NCBI RefSeq assembly: GCF_900102895.1
Contig: NZ_FNGD01000009.1
Span: 124,001 to 188,000 of the forward strand
Source: Arthrobacter sp. ov407
GTDB taxonomy: Bacteria; Actinomycetota; Actinomycetes; Actinomycetales; Micrococcaceae
DNA: 64,000 bases
Direction: 5' to 3'
Part shown: positions 35,046-44,483 of the stretch, piece by piece
How positions within the stretch are numbered: the first letter of the stretch is position 1
Layout of the letters: each line of letters opens with the position of its first letter
Notes under the pieces: generated by a model
The model's input: only the letters and a program-made list of their open reading frames with translations
Told to the model about the DNA's origin: nothing
The model's database searches: none
Program-made: the position numbers and the translations under genes

Positions 35046-36570
35046 ATTTCAGCAGCTTGCTGCCCTTGAATTGGAGATCGACGGCGCCCGCGCCGTTGCC
35101 CTTGGAGGTGCCATTGATCGCCGAGGTGGTCATGGCGAAGGTCAGTGTGGAATGGGCGATCGCGTCGGCCATTTGCTCCAGCACCGTGGTGTTGACGTTG
35201 CCGATAGTGTCGCAGGCCTGGTGGTAGCAGGCGTCATGCGCCACATTCGCTGTCCCGCCGAACACCGCCGCCTCCTGCGCGGTCTTGATGCCTTCCGCGC
35301 CGGTGAACAGGCCGCCCGCCGGAATCCCGTTGGTGATGAACCCGGAGTAGTCCGAGCGCCCGTCGAACTCTGTCGGCGCGGTCGGCAGGTTCTGGGATTT
35401 GAAGTAGTCCACGAATACCTTCTCGACGAGCCCGGAGCCATTGGGTCCCTTGGTGCCGAAGGAGGAACCGTCGCCGTCGTAGACGTACCGGACAAAGTTC
35501 GGCGAGCCGACCATGTCGAAGTTGAGGTTGACCGCGTGAGTCTTGACCTGGCTCGCCGTCAGCTGGGATGCGTAGTAGTCGGAGCCGATGAGTCCTGGTT
35601 CCTCTCCTCCCCAGAAGGCGAAGCGGACCCTGTTGACGGGGGTCTGGCCGGACGCCTTCAGCTGGATCGCCGTCTCGAGGATGGAGGCTGTCCCGGTGCC
35701 GTTGTCGTTGATGCCGGGCCCCTCGGGCACGGAATCCAGATGCGCCCCCACCAGGACGGTGCGGTCCGCGCGTCCGCCGGTATCGGCCAGGATGTTGAAG
35801 GACGTCAGCGCGGTGACGGTGGCATTCACGGAGAGGTGCATGCTGACGTTGCTCAGCCCGGCGAGTTCGGCGCCGGTGGCGAAGCTTGTGCTGACCACCG
35901 GGAGACCGGCCTGAGGCGCGTCCAGCGTGCCGCCGAACAGGGCAAAGCGCTCGTCCCCCGGGTCGACATTGCCCTGGTTGAAGATGATGACGCCGGCTGC
36001 CCCGGCCGCGGCTGCGTTGTCCGCCTTGATCCGGAAGGTGCAAGTGCCGCGCTGGATCAAGGCGATGTTGCCCGCCGTGAATCCGCCAAAGTCAGCTGCC
36101 TCGCAGCCGCTTGTGGAGGCCCTGTCGCCGGCCAGGTTGATGTCGACGGCGGTCAGTGGGGCCGTGACGTTGCCGGAACCGGAGTAGGCCATATCGAGGA
36201 AGCCGTCTGGGGCGTCATAGGCGTAGCTTCTTGGGGATGGCGAGAGCCGCCCCATGGAGGCCGAGACGGTGTCGTAGCGGTCGTAGGGAAAGGTTTGGCG
36301 GACCGGGGTGTAGCCGGCGGCACGTAACTTGCCCTCGACGTACTGGGCGGAGGCTTCATAGCCCGGGGTGCTGGCAGCGCGGGTGCCTGCGTTGGCGTCC
36401 GCGACCGCCTGGAGCGCTGCGAGATGCTTCATGATGTTCGTTGCCGACACGGCAGCACGCAGGGAGGCCGTGTTTGTTCCGTTGTCTGCGAGTGCGGGCG
36501 GCGCAAGGGTGGCCGCCAACCCGATTGAGGCGGCGATGGCCGCGCGGCGGATATTCCGGCGTTGCTTCAT
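35044..36570 (-). CDS. Secreted M28 family zinc aminopeptidase with PA domain
   Basis: Exported enzyme of 508 residues. Sec signal peptide at 1-28 (KQRRNIRRAAIAASIGLAAT...APPALADN, cleavage after ALA). A PA insert at ~150-245 contains GCEAADFGGFTAGNIALIQRGTCTF. M28 catalytic core with zinc ligands: His in GAHLDSVPEG near 275, Asp in INDNG near 286, Glu-Glu in WGGEEPGL near 321, Asp in NFDMVGS near 352, His in CYHQACDT near 449. Closest in layout to the Streptomyces griseus leucine aminopeptidase (SGAP), so release of N-terminal hydrophobic residues is expected. ATG at 36568-36570 has AGGAG 7 bases upstream. Nutrient scavenging is likely. Confidence 0.92.
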   Translation of the reverse strand: MKQRRNIRRAAIAASIGLAATLAPPALADNGTNTASLRAAVSATNIMKHLAALQAVADANAGTRAASTPGYEASAQYVEGKLRAAGYTPVRQTFPYDRYDTVSASMGRLSPSPRSYAYDAPDGFLDMAYSGSGNVTAPLTAVDINLAGDRASTSGCEAADFGGFTAGNIALIQRGTCTFRIKADNAAAAGAAGVIIFNQGNVDPGDERFALFGGTLDAPQAGLPVVSTSFATGAELAGLSNVSMHLSVNATVTALTSFNILADTGGRADRTVLVGAHLDSVPEGPGINDNGTGTASILETAIQLKASGQTPVNRVRFAFWGGEEPGLIGSDYYASQLTASQVKTHAVNLNFDMVGSPNFVRYVYDGDGSSFGTKGPNGSGLVEKVFVDYFKSQNLPTAPTEFDGRSDYSGFITNGIPAGGLFTGAEGIKTAQEAAVFGGTANVAHDACYHQACDTIGNVNTTVLEQMADAIAHSTLTFAMTTSAINGTSKGNGAGAVDLQFKGSKLLK

Positions 36571-36730
36571 AGGGATCTCCTGGATTCGGCTGCGGAATCC
36601 GAATCCGGGCGTCCTTGCCCGCATCGGTGAGATGAAGCTATCGGAAGCACCTTGGGCAAAGGTTGGTAGCGGCAGGCCCAGCGGAGCCGCCGCGGGAAAT
36701 CAGCCACCGGCCCTTCCCGACGGCGGGACG

Positions 36731-38839
36731 TCAGGCGTCGATGCGCTCCCGGTCCAGGTTTGCGGCGCCTGCAATGATGAAGTCCTTGCGCGGCGCCACG
36801 TCCGAGCCCATGAGGAGATCGAAAGTCTCTTCGGCCTGCTTGGCGTTCTCGATCCCGACCTTGCGCAGCGTCCGGTGACGCGGGTCCATGGTGGTTTCGG
36901 CCAGCTGCTCGGCATCCATCTCTCCCAGCCCCTTGTACCGCTGGATCGGCTCCTTGTAGCGCTTGCCCTCTTTGGCGAGCCGCGCCAGCAGGACATGGAG
37001 CTCAGCCTCAGAGTAGGTGTAGATCATCTCGTTGGCCTTCTGGCCGGCGTTGACCACCTCCACACGGTGCAGCGGCGGAACGGCGGCGAAGACGCGGCCC
37101 TCGTCGATCATCGGGCGCATGTAGCGGAAGAAGAGCGTCAGGAGCAGGGTCCGGATGTGGGCGCCGTCGACGTCGGCGTCGGTCATCAGGATTACTTTGC
37201 CGTACCGGGCGGCGCTGATGTCGAACGACCGGCCGGAGCCGGCTCCCACCACCTGGATCAGGGCCGCGCACTCGGCGTTGGAGAGCATGTCCCCCACAGA
37301 GGCCTTCTGGACGTTGAGGATTTTGCCGCGGATCGGCAAGAGCGCCTGGAAGTCCGAGGACCTCGCCAGCTTGGCGGTGCCGAGGGCCGAGTCACCTTCG
37401 ACGATGAACAGTTCGGAGCGTCCGACGTCGTCCGTGCGGCAGTCGGCAAGTTTGGTGGGCATGGATGAGGTTTCCAAGGCATTCTTGCGGCGCTGGGTTT
37501 CCTTGTGGACCCGCGCCGAGATGCGGGACTTCATCTCGCTGACGATCTTTTCCAGCAGCAGCGCGGACTGGGCCTTGTCGTTGCGGTTTGCGGACGTCAG
37601 CTTGGCGCTGATCTCCTGTTCCACCACCTTGGCCACGATGGCCCGCACGGCCGACGTGCCCAGGATTTCCTTGGTCTGGCCCTCGAACTGCGGTTCTGCC
37701 AGCCGGACCGTCAGGACTGCGGTCAGGCCGGCGAAGATGTCGTCTTTTTCGATCTTGTCGTTGCCGGCCTTGAGCTTGCGGGCGTTTGTCTCCACGGCCT
37801 TGCGGAACGTCTTGAGCAGGGCCTGTTCGAAGCCGGACTGGTGGGTGCCGCCCTTGGGCGTGGAAATGATGTTGACGAACGTGCGGACCGTGTTGTCATA
37901 GCCGATCCCCCAGCGCAGCGCGACGTCGACCTCGCAGTCGCGTTCGACCTCCGCGAGCTGGCTGTGGCCCTTTTCGTCAAGGACGGGCACAGTTTCCTTG
38001 AATTTCCCGGCACCGTGAAGACGCCAGATATCCGTGACGGCCGGGTCGGCGGCGAGGAAGTCGACAAACTCGGAGATGCCGCCGTCGTGGTGGAAGACCT
38101 CCTCATGCGGGCCCGATTCGCCGGGCGTGCCGGCAACCCTGCGTTCGTCCCGGACCGTGAGCTTCAGTCCGGGGACCAGGAATGAGGTCTGTCGGGCACG
38201 TGCGGCGAGGTCGTCGTAGGAGAACTTGGCGTCGGGTGTGAAGATCTGCCGGTCCGCCCAGTAGCGGATCCGGGTTCCGGTCACGCCGCGCTTGGCCTTC
38301 CCCACGACATCGAGCACGGAGCCGTCGATGAACGGTTCGAAGAGCGTCGCGGGGTCCGGCTTGGTGCCTGGATCCTTGAACCGGCCCGGCTCCCCCCGGC
38401 GGAAGGACATCTTGTACGTCTTGCCGCCGCGGTCCACTTCGACGTCGAGGCGGGCCGAGAGTGCGTTGACCACGGAGGCACCCACGCCGTGCAGGCCGCC
38501 GGAAGCGGTGTAGGAGCCGCCGCCAAACTTTCCGCCGGCGTGCAGCTTGGTAAATACCACCTCGACGCCGGTCAGCCCGGTTTTCGGTTCGACGTCCACC
38601 GGAACGCCACGGCCGTCGTCGTGGATCTCCACCGAATTGTCCGCATGCAGGATGATCTTGATGTCGTGGCCGAAGCCGGCGAGGGCCTCGTCGACGGAGT
38701 TGTCGATGATTTCCCAGAGGCAGTGCATGAGTCCGCGGGAGTCCGTGGAGCCGATGTACATGCCCGGGCGCTTACGGACGGCCTCGAGGCCCTCCAGCAC
38801 GGAGAGGTGCCGGGCGGTGTAATCAGAACTGGGTGCCAC
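36731..38839 (-). CDS. parE: DNA topoisomerase IV subunit B (GyrB/ParE family)
   Basis: ATPase subunit partnering the ParC-type protein at 20134-22662 (702 residues). GHKL ATP site: EIIDNSVDEALAG, DDGRGVPVD, GGLHGVGASVVNAL. TOPRIM domain: VEGDSALGTAK and TDADVDGAHIRTLLLTLFFR. The short ParE-type C-terminus ends GAANLDRERIDA. GTG start with AAGGAG about 10 bases upstream. parE next to DUF7455 and the principal sigma gene is a common actinobacterial arrangement, as in Streptomyces near hrdB. Confidence 0.94.
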   Translation of the reverse strand: MAPSSDYTARHLSVLEGLEAVRKRPGMYIGSTDSRGLMHCLWEIIDNSVDEALAGFGHDIKIILHADNSVEIHDDGRGVPVDVEPKTGLTGVEVVFTKLHAGGKFGGGSYTASGGLHGVGASVVNALSARLDVEVDRGGKTYKMSFRRGEPGRFKDPGTKPDPATLFEPFIDGSVLDVVGKAKRGVTGTRIRYWADRQIFTPDAKFSYDDLAARARQTSFLVPGLKLTVRDERRVAGTPGESGPHEEVFHHDGGISEFVDFLAADPAVTDIWRLHGAGKFKETVPVLDEKGHSQLAEVERDCEVDVALRWGIGYDNTVRTFVNIISTPKGGTHQSGFEQALLKTFRKAVETNARKLKAGNDKIEKDDIFAGLTAVLTVRLAEPQFEGQTKEILGTSAVRAIVAKVVEQEISAKLTSANRNDKAQSALLLEKIVSEMKSRISARVHKETQRRKNALETSSMPTKLADCRTDDVGRSELFIVEGDSALGTAKLARSSDFQALLPIRGKILNVQKASVGDMLSNAECAALIQVVGAGSGRSFDISAARYGKVILMTDADVDGAHIRTLLLTLFFRYMRPMIDEGRVFAAVPPLHRVEVVNAGQKANEMIYTYSEAELHVLLARLAKEGKRYKEPIQRYKGLGEMDAEQLAETTMDPRHRTLRKVGIENAKQAEETFDLLMGSDVAPRKDFIIAGAANLDRERIDA

Positions 38840-39090
38840 GGGTCGTGAACTCCTTACAGGATCGGGACCGCCCCTGCAGCGTGCGCAGGCGGGCAGTCAC
38901 AGAATTTGACGCTCTTCCTAGGTTAGTCGGACTCCGGGTCATCCACGGTTTGCCACTCCCCGCAGGGACTCTCCGGCCACTCGCCGTTATTGAGACGTGA
39001 TACGCGGACAGCGAAAGTAGGCCATCCGTGCCATGTATCGGCCACGAATGCTGGTTATATAGGTATACCGATCTACTAAGGAGGCCGAAC

Positions 39091-39312
39091 ATGACAACAG
39101 CAGTTGCGGACCGCACACTGACTGCCGCAGACCGGTGCGATCGTTGCGGAGCACAGGCATATGTCCGAGTTGTTCTCGGTGCCTCCGGCGGTGAGCTTCT
39201 TTTCTGCGGCCACCACGCACGCGCCGTAGAGCCGACACTCAAGCCGCTCAGCTCAGACTGGCATGACGAGACTGACCGCCTTCACCAGAAGGCCCCGGTT
39301 CCGGTCGACTAG
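39091..39312 (+). CDS. DUF7455 family small zinc-ribbon protein
   Basis: Conserved 73-residue protein: ADRCDRCGAQAYVRVVLGASGG then LLFCGHHARAV. The CxxC and CxHH elements should bind one zinc ion. ATG at 39091 with a perfect AAGGAGG seven bases upstream. The AT-rich TTATATAGGTATACC just before (39052-39068) is the likely promoter. A hairpin terminator follows, so it is probably monocistronic. Found next to the principal sigma gene in many actinobacteria; function unknown. Confidence 0.9.
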   Translation: MTTAVADRTLTAADRCDRCGAQAYVRVVLGASGGELLFCGHHARAVEPTLKPLSSDWHDETDRLHQKAPVPVD

Positions 39313-39371
39313 ACCGCACCGGTTTCGGCTCGGCGCCCTACAGGGTTCCGGGCGACCTGAGACCACTGCAT

Positions 39372-39407
39372 CAGGGCCCCTCCATATCGGAGGGGCCCTG
39401 ATTCGTT
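39372..39407 (+). terminator. Terminator of the DUF7455 gene
   Basis: CAGGGCCCCTCC and GGAGGGGCCCTG, perfect 12-base arms with loop ATATC, followed by ATTCGTT, about 60 bases past the stop. Confidence 0.85.
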
Positions 39408-39475
39408 AAGTGACTGGTTCCCGGGCGTGCAGCAGCGATGTACTTGGCGGCATCCACAGCAAAATGGCGGCAGTA

Positions 39476-39543
39476 ACAGCAACGCGGGGTCACTTCCGGC
39501 CCAGTCCGATGAGGACGGGCGGGATGTAACCCCGCGTTGCTGT
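39476..39543 (-). terminator. Long hairpin behind the sigma factor gene
   Basis: Arms ACAGCAACGCGGGGT (39476-39490) and its exact complement (39529-39543) enclose 38 bases that contain a small inner stem (GTCC...GGAC). It starts 32 bases past the sigA stop. Terminator is the default call; the structured loop leaves room for an RNA element. On the minus strand no T-run follows. Confidence 0.55.
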
Positions 39544-39574
39544 GAACTTCGCCTAGCCTGCGGCCGGTCGGCGC

Positions 39575-40912
39575 TTAATCCAGGTAGTCGCGCAGGACCT
39601 GTGACCGCGACGGGTGCCGCAGCTTGGACATGGTCTTGGATTCGATCTGGCGGATCCGCTCACGGGTGACGCCGTAGACCTTGCCGATTTCGTCTAAAGT
39701 CTTCGGCTGGCCGTCGGTGAGGCCGAAGCGCATCGCGACCACGCCGGCTTCGCGTTCGGAGAGCGTGTCCAGCACCGAGTGCAGCTGTTCCTGCAGCAGG
39801 GTGAAGCTCACGGCATCCGCGGGAACCACGGCTTCGGAGTCCTCGATGAGGTCGCCGAACTCGGAGTCGCCGTCCTCGCCAAGCGGGGTGTGCAGCGAGA
39901 TAGGCTCGCGGCCGTACTTCTGGACCTCCACGACCTTTTCCGGGGTCATGTCCAGCTCGAGGGCCAGCTCCTCCGGGGTGGGTTCGCGGCCGAGGTCCTG
40001 CAGCATCTGGCGCTGGACACGGGCCAGCTTGTTGATGACTTCCACCATGTGCACCGGGATGCGGATGGTCCGGGCCTGGTCGGCCATGGCCCTGGTGATC
40101 GCCTGTCGGATCCACCAGGTGGCGTAGGTGGAGAACTTGAAGCCCTTGGTGTAGTCGAACTTCTCGACCGCACGGATCAGACCCAGGTTGCCTTCCTGGA
40201 TCAGGTCCAGGAACAGCATGCCGCGGCCGGTGTAACGCTTGGCCAGCGAGACGACGAGGCGGAGGTTGGCCTCCAGCAGGTGGTTCTTGGCACGCTTGCC
40301 GTCGTGGATGACAAATTCGAGCTCACGCTTGAGCTTCGGATCCATGCTGCCGTCGTCGGCGGCAATCTTCTCCTCGGCGAAGAGTCCGGCCTCGATTCGC
40401 AGGGCCAGGTCCACTTCCTGCTCGGCGTTCAGCAGGGCGACCTTGCCGATCTGCTTCAGGTAGTCCTTGACGGGGTCGGCGGTGGCGCCGGCGGACATGA
40501 CCTGCTGCACCGGGGCGTCGTCGTCGTCGGCGTCGGAGTACACGAAGCCGGAGCCGGTGGTGGCCGCGGCCTTGCCGGCGACTTCTTCGCCTTCTACGTC
40601 GTCGCCGAGCTCGGCGGCGTCGGGCGTGACGTCGTCGAGATCCTCTTCGGCGTCGACGTCATTGTCGGACGCACTGGCTGAGTTGCCGGCGGCTTCCGCC
40701 GCGGCTTTGGCGCCGGGCTTGGGCCCGCGCTTCTTGGGCTCAGGCTTGGCGACTCCGGTAACGGTGTCGCCACCCTCTGCGGAAGCGGCGTCCTTGACAG
40801 CCTTGTTGGCTGCGCGCGTCGCGGCGCGCTTGGCGTTGGTCGCCGCCTTCTTCTCCTCAGGGGACAATTCGGCCTGGTCGGCGGATTCCTTCTTCGCGGA
40901 AGTCGGGGTCAC
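39575..40912 (-). CDS. sigA: Principal RNA polymerase sigma factor (SigA/RpoD/HrdB)
   Basis: Housekeeping sigma-70 factor, 445 residues. N-terminal Lys/Ala-rich and acidic region 1.1-like tail (1-150), region 1.2 [25 protein letters not shown], region 2 [39 protein letters not shown] and [15 protein letters not shown], region 3, and region 4.2 [26 protein letters not shown] ending VLRDYLD. GTG at 40910-40912 was chosen: AGAAAGG lies 6 bases upstream and it gives the usual TPTSAKKE start; a longer frame to 41020 lacks family similarity. The leader carries TGTCAA...TTGACA (40972-40991), part of which may be the -35. Confidence 0.96.
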   Translation of the reverse strand: MTPTSAKKESADQAELSPEEKKAATNAKRAATRAANKAVKDAASAEGGDTVTGVAKPEPKKRGPKPGAKAAAEAAGNSASASDNDVDAEEDLDDVTPDAAELGDDVEGEEVAGKAAATTGSGFVYSDADDDDAPVQQVMSAGATADPVKDYLKQIGKVALLNAEQEVDLALRIEAGLFAEEKIAADDGSMDPKLKRELEFVIHDGKRAKNHLLEANLRLVVSLAKRYTGRGMLFLDLIQEGNLGLIRAVEKFDYTKGFKFSTYATWWIRQAITRAMADQARTIRIPVHMVEVINKLARVQRQMLQDLGREPTPEELALELDMTPEKVVEVQKYGREPISLHTPLGEDGDSEFGDLIEDSEAVVPADAVSFTLLQEQLHSVLDTLSEREAGVVAMRFGLTDGQPKTLDEIGKVYGVTRERIRQIESKTMSKLRHPSRSQVLRDYLD

Positions 40913-41195
40913 TGAAAACCTTTCTAGCTGCGGTTCTGCGGATCGCCATACGGGCAACACCACTATGACCCTGTCAAGTCCGTGTTTGACATCAAGCGCA
41001 ACCACGGCCAGCAGAGCCACTTAGTAGAACTGCTGGGATGGCCTTAATGTTCCCTGTTTCCAAGGTTCATTTAGGGCACTTGATACACGGACCCAACCGG
41101 GTCGCGGCAACCATTGTCTCACGGTTTTCATTCTGGGCGCCTTTCGGGACGCCGGGTCCACAATATTGCCCGGGCTTCCCCGCCGCGTCAGTTAC
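40913..41195. other. 283-base leader between DUF4192 and sigA
   Basis: Presumed promoter and leader of sigA. An inverted pair TGTCAA-N8-TTGACA lies 60-80 bases before the start; a TTGACA on the minus strand lacks a good -10 at 17-19 bases. No gene or structured RNA is evident. Confidence 0.3.
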
Positions 41196-42695
41196 TCATG
41201 CCGCGTCAGGCGCAAACTTCTGCCAGGCGGCCTCGCGCCTGGCCGCCCAACCGCAAAGGGTGCCGCGCCGGCCGAGCTCTGCCAGCAGCTCCGCGAGCCT
41301 GTATCCCGGGTGCTCCTGCAAGGCCTGCCGGTACAAGGCGTCGGCGTAGGAGCCGCGGCCACGGCACCATTCGATCCACCCCCGTGCCGTCACTGCGGCT
41401 GCAGTTGGCTCCCCGTCACCAAGACCGCCGAGCCGCTCGAGGACCCGCTCAAGCCCGACCAGCAGGGTCCAATCCGGGACTGATGGCGCCAGTCCGAGCA
41501 GGACCTCCCCGTAGCCGGGGACCGCTTCGGTAACCGGAACGGCGCCAGCAGCGGGCCTGCCGGTGGTAGACGCCTGCGGCAGAGGACTAGGCGTCGGCCC
41601 GAGCCGTGAATAGGACATGGTTCCGGGCGGGGCGGCGGACCCGGCTTCCGTGTCGAACATGCCGAAGTCCTCGGCGCCGTACTCGGCCGCGGACCGTCCG
41701 GCCGCGGCCATGACGAGGACGGCGTCCCGCCATGACGGAATACACAGACTGGCCCGCAGGTAGCCGGCCAGTTCAGGTGAGAGCACAAGTGGCTGAGCCG
41801 CGTTCCTGGGTTCGAAATCACTAGGATCCAGGTTCCCGGCGGGGTGGTTCCCGTTCCCGGTGGCGTGGTTCCCGGCGACGGTCGTTCCGGCATCGGTGAT
41901 GGTAGCCCCAGGGGCCACGGCGCCGGAGTCAGAAGGAAGCTCCCGGCTAGTGGCAGCCTGCATGGCCATGGTCCAAACATCGAGCACCTGGTCAAATTGC
42001 GCCCGGTCCCGCCGTCGCGGGGAGAATTGCTCCGCCCAGCCGCACTCGGCCGCGCGCACCGCCGGGTCCACAGGCAACGACGCCGGCTGAGTCCCTTGCG
42101 CACCGGGGACGGCGCCGACACTGCTGCCGCGGTAGACCATCTCGGCGTTGAGCCTGCTGTTCTTGATCTGCTCGACCGGCCGGCCGGGCGACCCACAGCA
42201 ATCCGGATCATCGCATTGCGCGTTGCGCCAGAACTTAGTCCCGATAATCCAGGCGTCCCGCAAGGGCAGTCCGGCTGCCTCGAGGGCAAGCTCGAGTTCC
42301 TTGAGCAGGCCCGCCCACGCAGGGCCACCGCCGGGACCGCTCGTGTCGGTGTCGGTGAACAAGGCCAGCAGCGAGCCGTCGGCTGCGTCGTCCGCCTCCA
42401 GGTAGGCCACGACATTTCGTGCGAAGTCGGCCAGCATGTCCCTCCGGCCGGAGCCGGCGCGGCGCTTGGAGACGGCGGTACCCCGCCCACCGGCCACGGA
42501 GGCACCGTCTCTACCGCCGCTCCCACCGGCTCCGCCGCCGGGCTCGGGGAGGTCGACCCGCAAGGTGGCTCCGAGCCGTTTGCCTTGCAGGGTCATGGCC
42601 ACCAGGCTGTTTTCCGGCCAGTAGCCGAGAGAGTGCGGGATGAAGCCGAGGATGTCTTCGGGGCCGGTGATTCTCAAGTGATCGGGAGCTGTCAT
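41196..42695 (-). CDS. DUF4192 family protein
   Basis: Protein of 499 residues from an actinobacterial family of unknown function, often found beside the principal sigma gene. The conserved N-terminus reads HLRITGPEDILGFIPHSLGYWPENSLVAMTLQGKRLGATLRVDLPEP, and the WIIGTKFWRNAQCDDPDCCGSPG cysteine segment and VLSPELAGYLRASLCIPSWRDAVL are further family features. Residues ~240-300 are low-complexity (Thr/Gly/Asn). The C-terminal WCRGRGSYADALYRQALQEHPGYRLAELLAEL looks like a TPR-type helical end. ATG at 42693-42695; no clear ribosome site. Confidence 0.87.
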   Translation of the reverse strand: MTAPDHLRITGPEDILGFIPHSLGYWPENSLVAMTLQGKRLGATLRVDLPEPGGGAGGSGGRDGASVAGGRGTAVSKRRAGSGRRDMLADFARNVVAYLEADDAADGSLLALFTDTDTSGPGGGPAWAGLLKELELALEAAGLPLRDAWIIGTKFWRNAQCDDPDCCGSPGRPVEQIKNSRLNAEMVYRGSSVGAVPGAQGTQPASLPVDPAVRAAECGWAEQFSPRRRDRAQFDQVLDVWTMAMQAATSRELPSDSGAVAPGATITDAGTTVAGNHATGNGNHPAGNLDPSDFEPRNAAQPLVLSPELAGYLRASLCIPSWRDAVLVMAAAGRSAAEYGAEDFGMFDTEAGSAAPPGTMSYSRLGPTPSPLPQASTTGRPAAGAVPVTEAVPGYGEVLLGLAPSVPDWTLLVGLERVLERLGGLGDGEPTAAAVTARGWIEWCRGRGSYADALYRQALQEHPGYRLAELLAELGRRGTLCGWAARREAAWQKFAPDAA

Positions 42696-42859
42696 GAGCC
42701 CAGCTTCGCGGCGTCCGCGTCCCCGCGGCAGTACCAGACTGCGCTATGTGGATAACCGCGCCGAGTTCGCAACCGCTATGGCGGAACCGCCGCCAACGGA
42801 CGGAGTCCTGTCACCCCCGAATGCTGACAGGACCCCGCCGGCTGTTGCGCCGTGCCGCG

Positions 42860-43738
42860 CTACTTCGAGGCAGTGCCACCCAGTGCTGCCGCGTTGGCGT
42901 CGGCCGTCCGGCGAATCTCTTTGACCTTCGCGATCTGCGGGGCAAGTTCCTGCATGCGGGTTGTCAGGTACTTGTCCAGGACTTTGTCCAGGGCAGCGTG
43001 GAACCCGGTCTTGTCCCGGCAGACGGCGTCGGTCACGGCGATTCTGAACTCTTCCTGGCCGCCCGCAGTTTTACCGGCATCGGCGGCCTGCCCCGGGTTA
43101 GCAAACGAGGCGTAAGGGGTTTCCTTCATGCAGGCCACCCAGTCAGCGACTGCTTTGGTAATGCCCGAGTCGCCGGAGGCGGACAGGGTGGCCGGGAAAA
43201 ACCAGTTGGAGGCGATGCCGGTGGCGAGCATGTAGTTTTCCGCGCTGCCGTAGATCTGCGTCATGGCTTCGCCGCGGCATCCGCCGGAGGACGTTCCCAT
43301 ACCGTCCACCGTGGTCATTGACGCGGTGTCGCCGGGCCCGGTGAGTGCCTTGGTGAAGGCCGGATTGGCGAAGAGTTTGCCGTCCGCGGACCCGGGAGCC
43401 GGCTCGTGAGGTCCCTGCGGCCCGGTGCTGGCGTAGCCGCTGGCCTTGGCCGCCTCAACCGTGAGCCGTTTGAATCCGATGGCACCGTTGAGGTCCAGCG
43501 TCAGGTCGGAACTCGGCGGCGTGTAGTCGAAGCCGGCCTTGGCCATGCAGCGCCGGACAGCCTCCTGCATGCCCTTTTCGGCGATCGGATCTGTTGAGGC
43601 GTAGGCCTCTGCCTGGCGGATGATCCCTGGGACGGGCTCCGGGGACGCGGTAACCGACGCGGCCGGGATCGCAGCCGCAGCCAGTGCGGCGCCGGTGCCT
43701 ACGATCAGCACGCCAGCGCCGAAGATCTTCTTCTTCAT
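42860..43738 (-). CDS. Secreted four-cysteine protein, function unknown
   Basis: Exported protein of 292 residues with a Sec signal peptide (KKKIFGAGVLIVGTGAALAAAAIPAAS; no lipobox). The mature part has four cysteines: VRRCMAKAGFDY, GGCRGEAM, VACMKETPY and AVCRDKTGF, suggesting two disulfides. The CM-x2-KGF-like pattern recurs in uncharacterised secreted actinobacterial proteins. AAGGAG lies 7 bases before the ATG. It sits on the same strand directly downstream of a histidine kinase / NarL-type regulator pair, separated by 88 bases with a hairpin, so it may be a target or accessory of that system. No homologue of known function recognised. Confidence 0.78.
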   Translation of the reverse strand: MKKKIFGAGVLIVGTGAALAAAAIPAASVTASPEPVPGIIRQAEAYASTDPIAEKGMQEAVRRCMAKAGFDYTPPSSDLTLDLNGAIGFKRLTVEAAKASGYASTGPQGPHEPAPGSADGKLFANPAFTKALTGPGDTASMTTVDGMGTSSGGCRGEAMTQIYGSAENYMLATGIASNWFFPATLSASGDSGITKAVADWVACMKETPYASFANPGQAADAGKTAGGQEEFRIAVTDAVCRDKTGFHAALDKVLDKYLTTRMQELAPQIAKVKEIRRTADANAAALGGTASK

Positions 43739-43776
43739 GGTGGACTCCTTCGGTTGTTTTGGGCAATGCGGTGGCC

Positions 43777-43799
43777 GGCCTTCCCTGTGTGGGAAGGCC
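43777..43799. terminator. Hairpin between response regulator and secreted protein gene
   Basis: GGCCTTCCC-TGTGT-GGGAAGGCC, perfect 9-base arms, 28 bases past the regulator stop. No T-run follows, so it may attenuate rather than end transcription. Confidence 0.5.
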
Positions 43800-43826
43800 A
43801 GGCAGGTGGGACGGTGATGTTGGCGG

Positions 43827-44483
43827 CTAGTTGAGGACGTTGTTTTCGTAGGCGAAGGCCACGAGCTGGATGCGGTTCTTCAGCTTCAGCTTGGACAGGA
43901 TGCTGCCCACGTGGGATTTCACAGTGGCTTCGCTGAGCACCAGTGAGGCCGCGATCTCGGCGTTTCCCAGCCCTTTGGCGGTCAGGAGAAACACGTCGCG
44001 TTCCCTGCCGGACAGGCCCGCCAGAGCAACGTCGTTCCCGGAAGAGGGCGTGGTGTAGTCGCGCAGCAGTTCGTTGGTGATGGCCGGGGCGATGACTGAG
44101 TGCCCCGAGTGAACCGTTCGGATGGCGGCCAGCAGGAAGTCGGGTGTGGTGTCTTTGGTCAGGAAACCGGCCGCGCCGGCCTGGATGGCGCGGACGACGG
44201 CTTCGTCGTGCTGGATGGTGGTCAGAACGATGATTTTGGTGGCACTTCCACTGGGCGTTTCCAGGATCGTCTTCGTGGCCGTGATTCCGTCCATGACGGG
44301 CATCCGGATGTCCATGAGAAGCACATCAGGGCAGGTCTCCTGTACGAGTTCGACGGCGGCCTCTCCGTTGACGGCTTCGCCGACAAGATCCATGTCCGTC
44401 TGGCTGCGCAGGATCATCTTGAGTCCGGCACTGAACAGCGGCTGGTCATCGGCCAGGGCAATCCGAATCGGGGTACCTGTCAC
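43827..44483 (-). CDS. NarL/LuxR-type response regulator
   Basis: Receiver domain 1-125 (ALADDQPLFSAGLKMIL; phospho-acceptor Asp near residue 58 in LLMDIRMPVMDG; Lys in FLTKDTTPDF) followed by a LuxR-type helix-turn-helix 148-212 (LSGRERDVFLLTAKGLGNAEIAASLVLSEATVKSHVGSIL). Total 218 residues. GTG start forms a GTGA overlap with the stop of the kinase gene, so the pair is translationally coupled. Signal and regulon unknown; the neighbouring secreted four-cysteine gene is a natural candidate target. Confidence 0.93.
   Translation of the reverse strand: MTGTPIRIALADDQPLFSAGLKMILRSQTDMDLVGEAVNGEAAVELVQETCPDVLLMDIRMPVMDGITATKTILETPSGSATKIIVLTTIQHDEAVVRAIQAGAAGFLTKDTTPDFLLAAIRTVHSGHSVIAPAITNELLRDYTTPSSGNDVALAGLSGRERDVFLLTAKGLGNAEIAASLVLSEATVKSHVGSILSKLKLKNRIQLVAFAYENNVLN

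Noticed and set aside
38840..39090. Hidden gene between parE and the DUF7455 gene
   Set aside because: Only short frames without ribosome sites; the stretch is adequately explained as the divergent promoter region.
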